The notes below the pieces were generated by a model. It worked only from the letters and a program-made list of their open reading frames with translations. It was not told the DNA's origin and did no database searches. From NCBI GenBank assembly GCA_964058845.1, contig CAXKVR010000091.1:62001-126000 (forward strand): a stretch of 64,000 nucleotides of DNA. Reading direction: 5' to 3'. Source of the stretch: Carex sylvatica (Eukaryota; Streptophyta; Magnoliopsida; Poales; Cyperaceae). A program made the position numbers and the translations under genes. Positions 1 through 11,735 of this stretch are shown piece after piece (the first letter of the stretch is position 1; each line of letters begins with the position of its first letter).

Positions 1-631
1 TTATCATATTCTAGTATCATGTCACTAATTTTTAGTATCCAACCAATCATCAATATACAGTACTATTTTCCCTGCATGCCAATCATTTGGCTATAGTATT
101 AATAAACATAAAATATAAATTTAAGAAACTCAACCAAAAATATTAATTACTTTGTAATATCACTGTAATAAAGTAACATATTATGAAACATTTGTAATAC
201 ACTTGGCTTCCTTAATATCTTGAAAAATATCTGAACTGTCTTTTATGTTTCTGCTTGCACAAATAATGGAGGAACAAATAGTACTTTGCTAACAATGAAG
301 AAACATGAACAGAACAATTATATCTAATTAATATGTTCCATCTTCAAACATAGAAGAAGAAACTAAATAAGAAATCTTTAAGGGCATAAGTATCCTTTAA
401 TTTTTTATTACTATTAGTAAGTGTTTTTAAATGATTTAAGTGAGAAATGGGTATATTTATAATAGAATTATATTTAGATGGAAAAATAACTGTTTTTGAA
501 GTCTTGATGGGAAAATTAATATCTAATGGAAAAAAATTCTAATGGGCATATATGTAAATTTCTCTTATAAAGAGGTAACCAAAACACACAAAACTTTTAG
601 CTTGTTCTAGGTTGTCTAAACAAAAAAACTG

Positions 632-663
<32 letters not shown>

Positions 664-714
664 CACTAAACACGCTGTTCGTAATTTTAATAAATATTAA
701 ATACAAAAACTGAC
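1..714. other. AT-rich left edge, probably the 5' leader intron of a minus-strand F-box paralogue
   Basis: No coding frame is convincing here. Read on the minus strand, bases 714 down to about 640 resemble the start of the leader intron of the F-box copy at 15918 (there 14637 onward): both begin GTCAG, then an AT-rich stretch, then AAAATTACGAAC. A run of 27 A lies at 637-663. If the intron is as long as in the other copies (0.7-1.3 kb), the coding exon lies beyond the left edge. Confidence 0.45.
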
Positions 715-920
715 CTTAGTGTTGTGAGAGGGCGTGGAGTCGTGGTGGTGAAACGACGGAGGAGTTGAGAGAAGTTGCAGTCTGGATGAGACGGCGCTAT
801 AGGGAGTATATGTCAGCGACAAAAATCTCCTCAACCTGCGGTGTTTACAGCAACTCGGAGATGTGCTTGGTGCTCCCCTTGCTGCCTGGATTTTGACTTT
901 TAAGAGAGAGCGGCTCTAAG
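715..920 (-). other. Probable non-coding first exon of an F-box/DUF295 paralogue
   Basis: This stretch is richer in G+C than its surroundings. On the minus strand it ends CACTAAG followed by GTCAG, a good splice donor at 715/714. The copy at 15918 has the same arrangement (ACCAAG then GTCAG at 14636/14637), and the intron sequence after the donor is also similar. I infer the 5' untranslated exon of another family member transcribed leftward out of the window. The transcription start is not known and 920 is only an approximate limit. Confidence 0.45.
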
Positions 921-1106
921 GTGTTTGTTTAGAAAGTTGAAAAGAGAAATAAGAACTGATAAGGCAAAAGAAAATGAAAAGATATAGGTGGATCGAGGTC
1001 TATGTTCTAATTTAAAACTATGTCATTTCTATTTTCTAAATTTTAATGCTAAAAAATCTAAGTTTTAAAATAAGTTGGAACTTACCAGGATTTTTATATG
1101 CCTACC

Positions 1107-1514
1107 TAGAGTGGAAAAAACGTGTCGTGCCGTGCTGTGACTAATGTGCCGTGCCGTGACCAAGTGAACAGTGACTCGTGTCGTACCGTGACCAAAATAT
1201 CAAGAGGTGGTCACGGCACACGAGTCACGTTTCTCACGTTTAACTATTTTTTCATAATTTAAGCTAGTTTCTTCAAGAATCACCATTTGATTAAGACCTA
1301 ACGGTCCTAATTACACGTGACTTGCGTGATTACGTGCCGTGCTGTGCTATGACCGGATCTTTCGTGTGTCGTGACCAAAATGTCAAGAGGTAGTCATGGC
1401 ACGCGAATGGTCACAGCACGTGACACGTGAATCACAACACGAAACAGTAACACGAACCGTAACCGTACCATTTCGTGACGAAGCCGACTCCGCCGTGTCA
1501 TTTTTCCTACACTA
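1107..1514. mobile_element. hAT-type MITE, 408 bp
   Basis: The element is flanked by an exact 8-bp duplication TGCCTACC (1099-1106 and 1515-1522). Its ends are imperfect inverted repeats: TAGAGTGGAAAAA on the left, and TAGTGTAGGAAAAA read inward from the right. The 8-bp duplication and a TAGNG terminus fit the hAT superfamily. The interior carries many degenerate GTGCCGTGACC words in both orientations, typical of subterminal transposase-binding repeats. It has no coding capacity, so it would depend on a transposase encoded elsewhere. Confidence 0.75.
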
Positions 1515-2340
1515 TGCCTACCCTAAAAAAGGTTAAGTTGTAATACGTCATTCACAAAAATTATGTCAATTTGAGTGTCATGACTAACAATTGCAAGTTG
1601 TAATTTATTTATGATATTTTGTTAATTGTCCAAGTTGTTGTTATAATTTAATAGTAATTTGGGCACTTATTTTGAAATTATGGCATGCTCTAGTGTATAT
1701 AGTAGGTATTTTAAAAACAAATTTCATATATGCATATATCGTTTTGATTTTCTAACTAATTAAATTGTAGAAGAAAATATTCATTACATTTGACAAATAC
1801 AATTTATCCAACTAATAATGAGTTGGGCTAGTATAACATCAGTGTCATTTCAGTCTATATAACACCAACTCTAAAACCTATCAAATCGACTTCGAACGAC
1901 TAATCCAAACAGTTCAAACCAATTTACATTATGTGTGATGCGTTTACATACAATTTTTTTACATTTTTGAGTTATTTTAGTATCAAATCAGGCGGTAAAA
2001 ATATTGAAAAATTAATGTACTAAAATTAACTTAAAAAGTCACATATTTGACCACTTGATCTAATACTACATAAATTCGAAAAATTATAAATTTTACATGT
2101 AAACGCACAACTAATAATTCATATTTATATAGAAATTAGCAAATTAACAAATTACAATTATGTGTAAATTTAATATATAAGTTAGTGAAAAATAACGTGT
2201 ATAAAATTCATATTTAAGACTTCCAAAATTAATTTTCTTTACATCAGTATTAATGTTCTCATTAATTTGTAGACTTCTAAAATTAATTCTCTTTACATCA
2301 GCATCAATGTTTTCTTTTTTAGACTCCTAAAATTAATTTT
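1515..2340. other. AT-rich intergenic stretch ending in a short tandem repeat
   Basis: No gene is visible. From about 2225 a unit of roughly 50 bp begins AAAATTAATT and contains CTTTACATCAG. It occurs twice in full. The third unit is split by the solo LTR that starts at 2346, and its remainder continues at 4356. Confidence 0.6.
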
Positions 2341-2488
2341 CTTTATGATAAGCATAAATTATATACATATTCGATCTAGTATTTTGAATATAAAGAGAAT
2401 ATAATACACCTAGAATCAAGTTACTGCATTTGTTTGGTTTTAATTTGCAGAAAACAAAGAAAAATAAAGAAAAACGAAGAAAAATGCC

Positions 2489-3030
2489 TAGTGCGGACGC
2501 ACGGTTTACGATATGGTCGTAATGAGTACTTAGATGGATTTTTGGACGCGCGCCAATTTTAAAAAGGTATAATAAGCTATTCCACAAAATCCGTGCAGAC
2601 GCACGGATATCGATGCAGCTGCACTCTGGTCGCACAGAAAAAAACCGAGCCCAGTGCGGACGCACTGTAGCAGAACTGCAAAAATGGAGTCTGAACTTAA
2701 AACGGCCACAACTTTTGACTCGTAACTCGTTTTGGGCATATGACCACTTTTCGGAAAGCCAACGAGAAGATCTACAACCTGAGAAAATAAAAAATGAAAT
2801 TTGGGATCCAGTGCGGGTGAGATCACACGCAGAGCAGATGAGCCCAGCCGCACTCAACACTTGGTCGATTTCAGCAACTGCAGAAAAGCACAGAACCCAC
2901 CCGCAGTGCGGGTCATCCATCCGCAGTGCCACCCGCACCCAGAAAAATTTGCAGAAGTTCAGAAAGTTAAATAAGGAAACTTAAACCCAGTGCGGGTGAG
3001 GCCACACGCAGTGCGGATGCACTCCATCCG
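2489..3030. repeat. GTGCGG/CCGCAC palindromic array in the family A LTR
   Basis: Many copies of AGTGCGG and CCGCACT, several forming short palindromes such as CCGCAGTGCGG, lie upstream of the TATA box at 3198. From about 2640 the array matches, in order, the antisense strand of the array in the Tekay-family LTRs. Compare 2920-3010 here with 40620-40690: both contain CCCGCA(C)CCAGA, then an AT-rich spacer, then CCCAGTGCGG. Confidence 0.7.
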
Positions 3031-3197
3031 CAGTCAGCCAAAAATAGCACGGTTTCTATATTTAGCGCACCAGGAACGCGTTTTAAGAGCCAAAATTACA
3101 CATACTTGTCTGGCAAGCAATGTAAACAGAGCACCCACTACTCCACTAACTCCACTCACATCATAACTATGCCTCTATATTGAGCATAGCCTTGGGT

Positions 3198-3206
3198 TAT
3201 AAAAGG
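3198..3206 (+). promoter_or_regulatory. TATA box of the solo LTR
   Basis: TATAAAAGG stands in a G+C-richer context downstream of the GTGCGG array. It is followed within about 30-60 bases by pyrimidine-rich sequence suited to a transcription start. It would be the family A LTR promoter if that promoter still works. Confidence 0.5.
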
Positions 3207-4360
3207 AGGGGTTAATCCTCATCAAAGAAGGACGACCATCAAGACACCATCATTCTCTCTCTTTACACACACACTTAGTGATAAATTCTGGAGTAAGGAA
3301 AGCTTTCAAGCAAGGAGAAGAAGGATTTCCTGAGCAAGATTCGGCAAGATAGAGGTCTTTGATTTGTTAAAGGGTGTAATCATTTCTTTTATTTCATTTC
3401 TTTTTACTTTGCCAATTTTTGTAATGGATCTCTCCAAGAGGGAGTAGTTCTCTCTCTATGGGTTTAGGTCATCATGCATGAACTTGTTTAATTCTATTTT
3501 ATTTGGTTATTTGTTTTTATTATGATTGTTTATTGGGATTTGAGTGTTAATTTCTGAGATTTATCATTTGTGTTGATTACATAATTAGTACTTAAAATCG
3601 ATGTAGTCCCGCTTTGGATTCGAAAGAACCAAAGAAGTTAGGACGAGAGGAGAGTACCAATTATGAACACAAATACCTTAGGTTTTGATTAAGGTCTAAC
3701 CGACTGTGAAATCAAACCGGAACTACAAAAATTAAGATTAGGGACTTGGTGAAGGACCTAACCATGAAGTCAAATCCTAATTAGGACATCTCAAATCGAA
3801 TCGGATGTTGGTATGAAGGACCTAATCGTGAAGTACCAATATTTGAGGAGAGGAGAGACTAACAAGAGCTTATGGTCTAGGTAGCTAGGGTGAAGGACCT
3901 AATCGTGAAGTCCGAATTACCTAGGCACGTTATTAATTCACGAAAGTGACCCTTAATAACATATTAGGTTAGAAACCTCGTCAAATCATACATGAATTCA
4001 AGCAATCACCGAATAGATAGAATTAGCAAGGGATTATAGACCAAAGACCCCTAGATCTCTTAAACTTGAAAGCAAACCAATCTTTACTTCTTTCATTTTA
4101 TTTACTTTAATTGTTTAAAACTCTTCTCTTTCGGGTATTGAACCCAAAAATTAGGAATTGTTAGAACAACCCCCCATTTACTTTACTTTTTTCATTTTCT
4201 GAAATCTATTATTTATAGTGTTAGCATAGTATTTACCATACTCCTTGTGGTTCGATACCCGATAATATACTCAACGGTAGAATTGTGCACTTGCAATCCG
4301 AACCTAAAGTGTATTTGAGGATAAAGCTTTTTACCATACCCTTTGGACCGTAACACTTTA

Positions 4361-5036
4361 CATCAGCATCAATGTTCTCTTTTTTAGACTTCTAAAATTA
4401 ATTTTCTTGACACATGTTAGATCAAAATTGTTTAACTTGAAATACATTGTCCAGATTTTATATAACTTGAAATATTACAAAATTGTTAGATGAAAGTTAT
4501 TTCACTTGAAATATTATACAATTTAATTAGAACCTCATGATAATTAAAATTATACTATTTACAAGTCTAGTTTATTTCTAAAATGATATAAGGTGCTTAA
4601 TACAAATGATGTATACACTAAATAAAAAAGTTATTAAATAAATTTATTTTAAGACGAAATTTGCATGTGGGGTCACATGTCAGCCCCTCCTATCCCCCAC
4701 TTAAGTAGCTTGCCTAACCCAGAAAAAATTTAATACTAATATCTTACACTCATCTTTTTCTCTCCGTATCATCGTTTTTTTTATCCGCCAATTCATCTTC
4801 TATCTACGGAAATGAATTTCTCTCTCCACATTAAATGGTTTTCATTCGATCGGACGGTAAGGATACAAACTCAAAATTTGGGTTATTTTAGGGGATCCCT
4901 GTTCCCCCTTTTCTATCCTAGAAATTGTAATTTTGCTCCCCTCCCTGAATTTGATCCCTGATCTCTGTTTCCTGCGCAGAATTTCTCACCTCCTTGAATT
5001 TGTCATTTCCTTCTCTTCGCTAACTTTTCTTGCCAG
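4361..5036 (+). other. Upstream region and probable 5' untranslated exon of F-box copy 1
   Basis: The first part is AT-rich. From about 4860 the sequence becomes pyrimidine-rich and ends TTGCCAG followed by GTTCTC, a plausible donor at 5036/5037. This matches the leader-exon and intron architecture of the intact gene (donor at 23665/23664, followed by a similar CT-rich intron start). I saw no clear TATA box. Confidence 0.4.
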
Positions 5037-5718
5037 GTTCTCTCTCTCTCTCTCTCTCTCTCTATGACCAATCTAATATTCTGTCATAAGGGTTTCCATC
5101 CTAACTAGTGCCTCAGGAAAAGAGAATAACTTTTGGTTTTTTTCTTATATATCTTCCAGGTTTTAGTTCGTCTTGTTTGTAGATTGATGTTTTAATTGAA
5201 GCCCTAGGTAGAGGTACCAAGGCGTGACTGACCTTTACCATGTCATTTCATCACGAAAAGCAGCGAAAAGCCCACCTAATATTTAGTTTTCATTAGTTTA
5301 GTAATAAACATTTTTATCTGATTCTTGGTTTGAACTTTGAATAATCCAGAGCAAGCAGCTTGAGAGTAGCAGACAGGCACAAAATTGGTAATTTTGATAT
5401 CCAAAATGGTAAATTGTAATTCTATGTAGTATATAATATAGTCCATAATTTCTAATGTCAGGCTTTTGAGTCAACACAAAAAATTATAAAATTGTATTAT
5501 GTTTTAACTTATTAGTCATAAATAGACTGTTGCATCTTAATTTATCCGCCCCTTATATCATTGAAGGTGGGCTGTTTTTGGTTTTTATGTACTATCATTG
5601 AGGGTTAATTAAAGTTACATTGAGTCTAATGTGGTGGTCTAGTTTCAAAAACATTTTTAATCAACTTAAAACACCTTTTAGTGTTAACTAACTACACTTG
5701 TTACCTAAAAAAAATCAG
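5037..5718 (+). other. Probable 5' leader intron of F-box copy 1, with CT microsatellite
   Basis: It begins GTTCTC, runs into a (TC)n tract at about 5040-5064, and ends AAATCAG immediately before the degenerate start codon. The intron in the same position of the intact gene is 682 bp; this one is 682 bp too. Confidence 0.5.
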
Positions 5719-6740
5719 ATTCCCAAGCGCAAGACAAAAAGCTCTACCATGACAGAACGAAATGGTACCAATGGTGTCCTAAGCCTGGAGAGAAACTGGT
5801 CTGAACTTCCACAAGAAGTTATACATCTCTTCTCCAAAAAGCTACCTGATATATCTGATTTCATACGCTTCCGTGATGTGTGCAAGAGGTGGCAGTTATC
5901 AGCCCCAGTAACTGATCCTCCCCCACAACTCCCCTGGCTTCTAGAGCGCTGCCTTCATAAGAACCATGAAAATGCCATTATACGCTTCCATTGCCTTTCG
6001 TCCAATAAAGTTCATACTATATATTGTCCAGGTCCTTGTCAAACTTGGTTTGAGGGGCCCACATATCGCTACTTGTCTCTCACTTGAGAAATTCCAAGAG
6101 GTATCTACTTAACCCTCTTACTCATGATCAGATCCATGTCCCTTGTATTAATGTACTCGGTAGTGGGTTCCTAGACTATATTGGTTCAGATCCAATTGAA
6201 GGCGGCCATATTGTGGTTATATCAGGACAATCAGACTGGAATACACGACATAATATGATGGCTTTTTGGCGACCTAAGGCTGATGATTGGGTCAATGTAG
6301 AAGGGGTCGGTTGCAGTGCTAATGCATATTATATGGGACAATACTTCAGCACTGATAGACGAACTGGAATTACAAATGTTATTAATATTGCCACCAAAAA
6401 GTTGGCTTATCAAGTTGCCCCAGCAGAGGGCACAAACCCTCTTCTGGTGAGTTCCACAATTTTGGTGGAGTCACAAGGAAAGATCCTAAGGTTAGTTAAA
6501 TATTATTAGCCTGGGCAGTGCCACTTTGATATATACTGTCTTTATTTCAATGATGGAAAAGGGAAACCTTGTTGGGTAAAAATCACTAATATTGTCAACC
6601 AAATGTTGTTTCTGCAATATAATGGTGGGTTATCTTTTTCTGCGAATAACTATGCTGAATTCAAAGGGAATTGCATTTACTTCATGAAAGACAATATATA
6701 TAAATATGGGCAATATCTTTGTAGATATGACATTGGAGAC
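5719..6740 (+). pseudogene. F-box/DUF295 pseudogene copy 1a, 3'-truncated
   Basis: It is clearly homologous to the intact gene at 21945-22982: an F-box near the N terminus (NWSELPQEV... then RFRDVCKRWQLSAPV), followed by the DUF295 region (DYIG, MMAFWRPKADDWV, ITNV, CWVKIT). It is dead in several ways. The start codon after the splice acceptor is ATT (5719-5721) instead of ATG. A small deletion near 6075 shifts the frame, so the first frame ends at 6085-6087. A TAG stop at 6507-6509 stands where the others have a sense codon. The last 30 or so codons are missing, because at about 6731-6743 the sequence switches into the middle of another copy. An ATG at residue 11 of the family numbering cannot rescue it. 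Confidence 0.85.
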
Positions 6741-7523
6741 GGTAAAGTTCATACTATCACCTGTCCTGGTTCACGTCATGCTTGGCTCGAGGGCCCCGCA
6801 TATCACTAGTTTGCCTCTAGCTGGAGATGTTGCAAGAATTATCTCCTTAATCCTCTTATTCATGATCAGATCCATCTGCCTTCTTCTAATTTATGCAGAG
6901 GGTACCCAGTATATATTGGTCCAGATGCAATTGATGGTGGCAATATTGTCATTATATCGGGAATTCAAAATTCTTATGACCATCCCAAACTGATGGCTTT
7001 TTGGCGACCTAAGGCTGACAATTGGGTCTATGTAGAAGGGGTCAGCAGCATTGCTGAGGCATTTTGTACGGGACAATACTTCAACAATGACAGATACTAA
7101 CATTACAAATGTTATTGATATTACCACCAAAATAATGGCTTATCAAGTCGCTCCACCAGAGGGAAAAACAGGTCCCCCAATTATAGTCGAATCAGGAGGA
7201 AAGATCCTAAGGTTGTTCCAGCATTATGAGCGTGAGCAGTGCCACTTTGATATATACTCTCTTTATTTTGGTGATGGTAAAGGGAAACCTTGTTGGGTGA
7301 AAATCACTGATATTGGTGACCAAATGTTGTTTCTAAGATTTAATCGTGGGTTATTTTTCGTGCGAGTAACTTTGCGGGATTCAAAAGGAATTGCATTTAT
7401 TTTGTGAAAAACAAACAATATCTTTGTAGATATGACATAGGAGATGGTACCACTGAGGTACTGCCTTGCCCTTTTGATTCAATAGAGACTTGGTTTGTGC
7501 CTAGTTTGGTATTGGATTTTTAG
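6741..7523 (+). pseudogene. F-box/DUF295 pseudogene copy 1b, 5'-truncated and fused to copy 1a
   Basis: It starts at the family's GKVHTITCPGS segment (about residue 85 of the intact protein) and runs to the usual C terminus (RYDIGDG, TEVLPCPFD, TWFVPSLV), so it lacks the F-box and its leader. The junction with copy 1a reads GGAGAC then GGTAAAGTTC: copy 1a's GGAGATGGTA context merges with copy 1b's GGTAAAGTTC at a few shared bases. A stop ends the frame at 6808-6810, and further shifts follow, with the longest open piece at 7051-7407. The final TAG is at 7521-7523. I infer deletion between two tandem copies by short homology or unequal exchange. Confidence 0.8.
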
Positions 7524-8853
7524 ATGGTAAATATGTAATTACAAAAATTTAGATGGTAAATATGTAATTTCACAGTTTTTGAGTGGTATATATGAAATTC
7601 TCCCTTTTTTTTTGGGGGTTTTTGGTTACATTTTGATGCTTTGTGTGGGCTTTAATTTAAAGAACTTTTTTCTGTCTCCTATTGTACTGTTGTTGAGGCT
7701 TGTGCTGAACCAAATTTAATTTTGGCAATTTTTACCAGAAAACTTTAGTTAGTTTTGGCCCTTGTTTAATTGTTGTTTTGAACCTAATTGTGGTTTTTTT
7801 TGTGTTATGTGTTTTATCTGTGTTGTTTGAACTTTTTGTGATTGCTATTGTGATAGGGTAAGAATCAATGTTGGGCTTTTTAATTGTGAGAATACAGGAA
7901 GAACCAGTGCTTTAAAAGCATTAAATATTGTTCTTTAGTTTTTGAAATGTGTCAAGTGCTGTTTTTTTAGTTGCTGAGAACCTTCTTTCTGTTTGGGTTT
8001 TTAATTTTGTTGAAAAACAGAAAAAGGATAGAATTAGGTTATAATTAAGGTACAAGTCCCTTCCTCAAATGTGGTCTGTTTCTTCCTTTGTTGTACATTT
8101 TTCTTTAATGATATTGGTAGGTTATGTTACTTTTCAACAAAAAGCAAATGGTACTGGTACATCCTTTAACTTTGAACTGGTACATGCCATGATTTCTAAA
8201 TGTTATTGGCTGAGGTGCCAATTCTGGTACAACGTGCAACTTCATATTAATACACTTGTCAATTTGATGAATGTTCATGTTTTCAGATTTTTCAGATTTT
8301 CAAATGTCAATTTTTGTGTTCTTGAGGATCTGGTACAAATATTTGTGATTTTGCAAATTTTGAGGATTTGAATCAGTGTTTTGCAAACTGTTTTGGTACC
8401 GACTCTTTATATCAGACACAAATCTGAGTAAAGGAGAAAGGCTTTTGCACACTGAGAAATAATTTTGCTTTTTTTTTTGGCTGATTCTTATCAAATTGAT
8501 TTTTGTTGTTGATATACTTATTTGAACCCACTCAGTTGAAGTATGATTTTTCAGTCTTGCAATGGTTATTTATCACAGATTGAGAAAATAAAACACAATT
8601 CAATGGACAACATCAGAACTTTATTGTTTTTGTGAGTGATTAGCTTATGTGATTTATTAAGTATAAATGGCTAGAAAATTTCCTATCTTAGAATTACAAA
8701 GGGAAGGTGAAAGAAGACTTATATTAAGAAACATTTATGTTTTCTCTTTAATCGCACTATCCTGCTTAATTAAGAATGAAATAAGAATAACAAACTTGGG
8801 CCTTCTTGACTTAACTTTAGTACTAACTACACTTGTTTCCTCTAAAAATCAGG
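7524..8853 (+). other. Remnant leader intron of F-box copy 2; first exon missing
   Basis: From about 7596 the sequence follows the interior of the copy 3 leader intron (14750-15917): a T-run with GGGTTTTTGG, then GAGGCTTGTGCTGAACC and other blocks in the same order, ending TCTAAAAATCAG before the start codon. The promoter and first exon that precede the intron in copy 3 are absent, because copy 1b abuts the intron directly. A 27-bp unit with ATGGTAAATATGTAAT is tandemly duplicated at 7520-7575. A word close to TGGTACAA or TGGTACAT recurs through the intron. Confidence 0.65.
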
Positions 8854-9923
8854 ATGCCCAAGCGAAAGACTGTAAGCTCCACCATGAGAGAACGAAGCGA
8901 TACCGATGGTGTCCAAACCCATGAAAGAAATTGGTCTGAACTTCCAGAAGACATTCTCCATCTCTTTTCCAAGAACCTTCTTGATATCTCAGATTTTTTA
9001 CGCTTCCGTGCTGTGTGCAAGAGGTGGCAGTTATCGGCCCCAGTTACCAAGCCTCCTCAACAACTCCCATGGCTTCTAGAGATTCGTCGTGAAGAAGACT
9101 GTGAAAATGACATTATACGCTTCTACTGCCTCTCGTCTGGTAAAGTTCATACTATCACCTGTCCAGGTTCCGGTCGTTCTCGGCTTGTTGGCCCTGGATG
9201 TCGATACTTACTTGCCTGTCACCTGAGAAATTCCGAGATGTATCTTCTTAATCCTCTTACTCATGATAAGATCCATGTCCCCTCTGTTAATGTCATTGCT
9301 ATCCCTGATTATATTGGTATAGATCAAATTGAAGGCGGTGACATTGTGGTTATATCAGGATGTGCTTAATGGAATATCGTACCTAATATGATGGCTTTTT
9401 GGCGATCTGATGCTGATGATTGGGTCTATGTAGAAGGGGTCGGCAATAGTGGCAGTGCATTTTATATGGGACAATACTTCACTAATGATGGAGAAACTGG
9501 CATTACGAATGTTATTGATATTGCCACCAAAAAATTAGCTTATCAGGTTGCACCACCTGATGACAGAAACACTCTTCTTCCGGGTCACACAATTATTGTC
9601 GAGTCAGGAGGACAGATCCTAAGGTTGTTCCAATATTATAAGGGTGAGCAGTGCAACTTTGACATATATTGTCTTTATTTCGGTGATGGAGAAGAGAAAC
9701 CTTGTTGGGTGAAAATCACTGATATTGGTGAGCAAATGTTGTTTCTGCAATATTCTTGTGGATTGTCTTTTTGTGCAAGTAGCTTTGCTGGATTCAAAGG
9801 GAATTGCATTTACTTCAAAATTGGAGATATGTTTGTAGATATGACATAGGAGATAAGACAACTGAGGTGTTGCCTTGCCCTTTTGATGCAGTGGGGACTT
9901 GGTTTGTACCTAGTCTGGTGTAG
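8854..9923 (+). pseudogene. F-box/DUF295 pseudogene copy 2
   Basis: ATG at 8854 follows the splice acceptor ATCAG and begins MPKRKT as in the family. F-box residues WSELPEDILHLFSKN and RFRAVCKRWQLSAPV are present, then the DUF295 region. Two lesions are visible. A TAA stop at 9367-9369 is followed directly by in-frame family sequence (MMAFWRSDADDW). A one-base shift near 9830 causes early termination at 9847-9849 instead of the family ending CRYDIGD to PSLV, whose TAG would be at 9921-9923. With the promoter and leader exon also missing, I regard it as inactive. The damage is light, so the decay looks recent. Confidence 0.85.
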
Positions 9924-10423
9924 CTCTCCGATATCAATTATGCATGCATTAAGAGCCATGTAAGTTTAATTGAGTATGAATATTGCTTTTTGTTTAATTT
10001 GTTCGAAATTTAATTGAGTTGTTCTAATTGGACTTACTTTTAAACTCTTTTTGGGATCAGTGCTTTTGGATAGTTATTTTGGAATTACAAATTTATGGTT
10101 GGATATTGGACCAAAAATTGTTCCTCACTTGTTTTCACTTGTGTTGTTTTCTAGTCTTCAAGGTCTTTGTGTATGCTATTGGTTACTTTCTGTTTTTAAC
10201 AAATTCGATGTATATGATGTTGTGCTTGGTTTATGTGCTCTAAATTTGTGCTCTAAATTTTAGACACAATTTAGCTAGATTAGAAACTGTGCAATTGAGC
10301 ATATAGCTAGGGTGTATATTACTGGTTTTGTTTTTCGACCATGGCACGTAATCTGATGTAATCTGGACCCTATATAATATAAAGGCCTATGGGCATGTTC
10401 CGCCAAAAAATAATTATATAGGC
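9924..10423 (+). other. 3' flank of F-box copy 2, then an unassigned insertion boundary
   Basis: Bases 9924 to about 10155 match the 3' flank of copy 3 (16988-17260): ATATCAATTATGCAT, TTTTTGTTTAATT, and a TTTTCACTTGTGTT block. The match then stops and resumes only at 12455. The material between about 10160 and 12450 is therefore probably inserted DNA. Bases 10160-10423 themselves show nothing recognisable. Confidence 0.5.
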
Positions 10424-11735
10424 AACTCAATTTGTGCCAAGTAGGCGTCTAATCTGATCATTCCTAAAAAGAACCGATATATACGAACTATCTAATCAAG
10501 ATTTTGATTTGGGCAGCAAACCTAATTATGTAGGCATGAAAGTAGCAGCAAAAAATGAGTAGCCCTAACGTTTGATCATAGGTAATTAAGAACAATCCCC
10601 AATGAAATATTTAATTTCTTATTTTGGTTAAAATTAAATTTATTACTAGGTGATAAAAATAAATGTTAAATTATTACTACCATTTGATGTGACCTATGTT
10701 ATTTTCTCTATATGCTTATAAAATATTATCACATTTTAATTTTGTTTTTATGTGAATTAATAAGTTGAAAAACTAACGTCTAGAAATTATGCATATTAGT
10801 ACATTTTTTTACAATCTATGGATGACAATCAAAACAAAGTTGAAATGTCATAATATTTTACATGTGCATATATAAAATGATGTAGATCATATCCAATTGT
10901 TTTATTTTAACTTTTTAAGTTTCAAATTTTTAGTTATTAAAGTTTCTAAAAATAGAGGCATGATGGAGGCACCAAAAATAGAGGTATTTGAATCCTCCTC
11001 TTAAATTATTAGATAAAAATGAATGCTAATTTATCAGCTTGCATATATTTTATTTCATTTTTTTAATTTTGGAAACCTCACAGCAAGATAGTTGCATTGT
11101 TACAAGAAAAGAAAAAGAAAAATTATGACCATGATTGATTAGTTGATCTAATAGTATCAAGATCACAGTACATACAATCTCATCTCCAAACACAAACACA
11201 AGAAAAGCATATATATCATCCTTTGTTTCAAGTGCATCGCCGCCTCCGACGACTTCCCTCCGTATCACCAATAATTTAATTTAAAACAGGCCAGGAAAAT
11301 AATTACTTTGCAACCCGGAAAATATTTAAAAATTGCAAACTACCTGAAAAATCTACATTATAATTAATTTCCATAAAATAAATCAGAGAAGAGTAAATGA
11401 ATTAAATTTAAAGCAAGTAGCCTAGGAAAAATTTGAAAATCAACCTCAATATTTATTAGAATATGTATGGATGCAAAGTGTAGCGTCCCAGTTTTCGAAC
11501 ATGTTAAAAAATTATTTGACTTAAAAGTAAAACTCGTGCTTGAAAAACTTTTAGAACTTCATCATAGAATATTGAGACTCATATTGAATTTTTGTGAAAT
11601 AATTCAAACTATCTAGAGTATTTATAAGCTAATGTATTACGAAAATTAGCCATTATTACACTATAAAAATATAGGAATGATTAAATTAAAATATAGGTAC
11701 TTGTAAAGTCCTTAAAAAAATTTGTGTGTTGAATA
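10424..11735 (+). repeat. Dispersed repeat R, plus-strand copy
   Basis: It matches 29891-30775 in inverted orientation over most of its length, with an extra AT-rich stretch (about 10600-11190) in this copy. Shared blocks include CCTAAAAAGAAC, ACGAACTATCTAAT, CCTTTGTTTCAAGTG and TCCCAGTTTTCGAA. The block at 11479 begins TGTAGCGTCCCAGTTTTCG, which resembles the start of some gypsy LTRs. No coding region or terminal structure identifies the element. Sequence either side of the TGTAGC point is shared, so the LTR reading stays open. Confidence 0.55.

Larger units (their letters stand above)
2346..4355 (+). mobile_element. Solo LTR of a Ty3/gypsy-like element (family A), 2010 bp
   Basis: The segment starts TGATAAGC and ends CCGTAACA, and is bounded by an exact 5-bp duplication CTTTA (2341-2345 and 4356-4360). 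There is no internal region and no second LTR, so this is a solo LTR left by recombination between two LTRs. The order is a GTGCGG-rich array (2489-3030), a TATA box (3198), a long leader-like region, and a 3' part with words such as GTTCGATACCCG and TGTGCACTTGCA. I associate those words with LTR ends of non-chromoviral plant gypsy elements (Athila/Tat type). That clade assignment is recollection only, but the boundaries are well supported. Confidence 0.8.

Noticed and set aside
1107..1514. Mutator-type reading with a 9-bp duplication
   Set aside because: The flanks can be read as 8, 9 or 10 identical bases, but the TAGNG terminus agrees with hAT and 8 bp.
2333..2984. Overlapping open frames of 107-201 codons on both strands
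   Set aside because: They lie within the solo LTR and its GTGCGG array. The palindromic repeats keep frames open on both strands. No domain is visible.
5698..5718. F-box copy 1 start at TTG (5698), likewise TTG starts at 8833 and 23006
   Set aside because: The extra residues are the translated 3' end of the leader intron (TCTAAAAATCAG). The family start is the ATG right after the acceptor.
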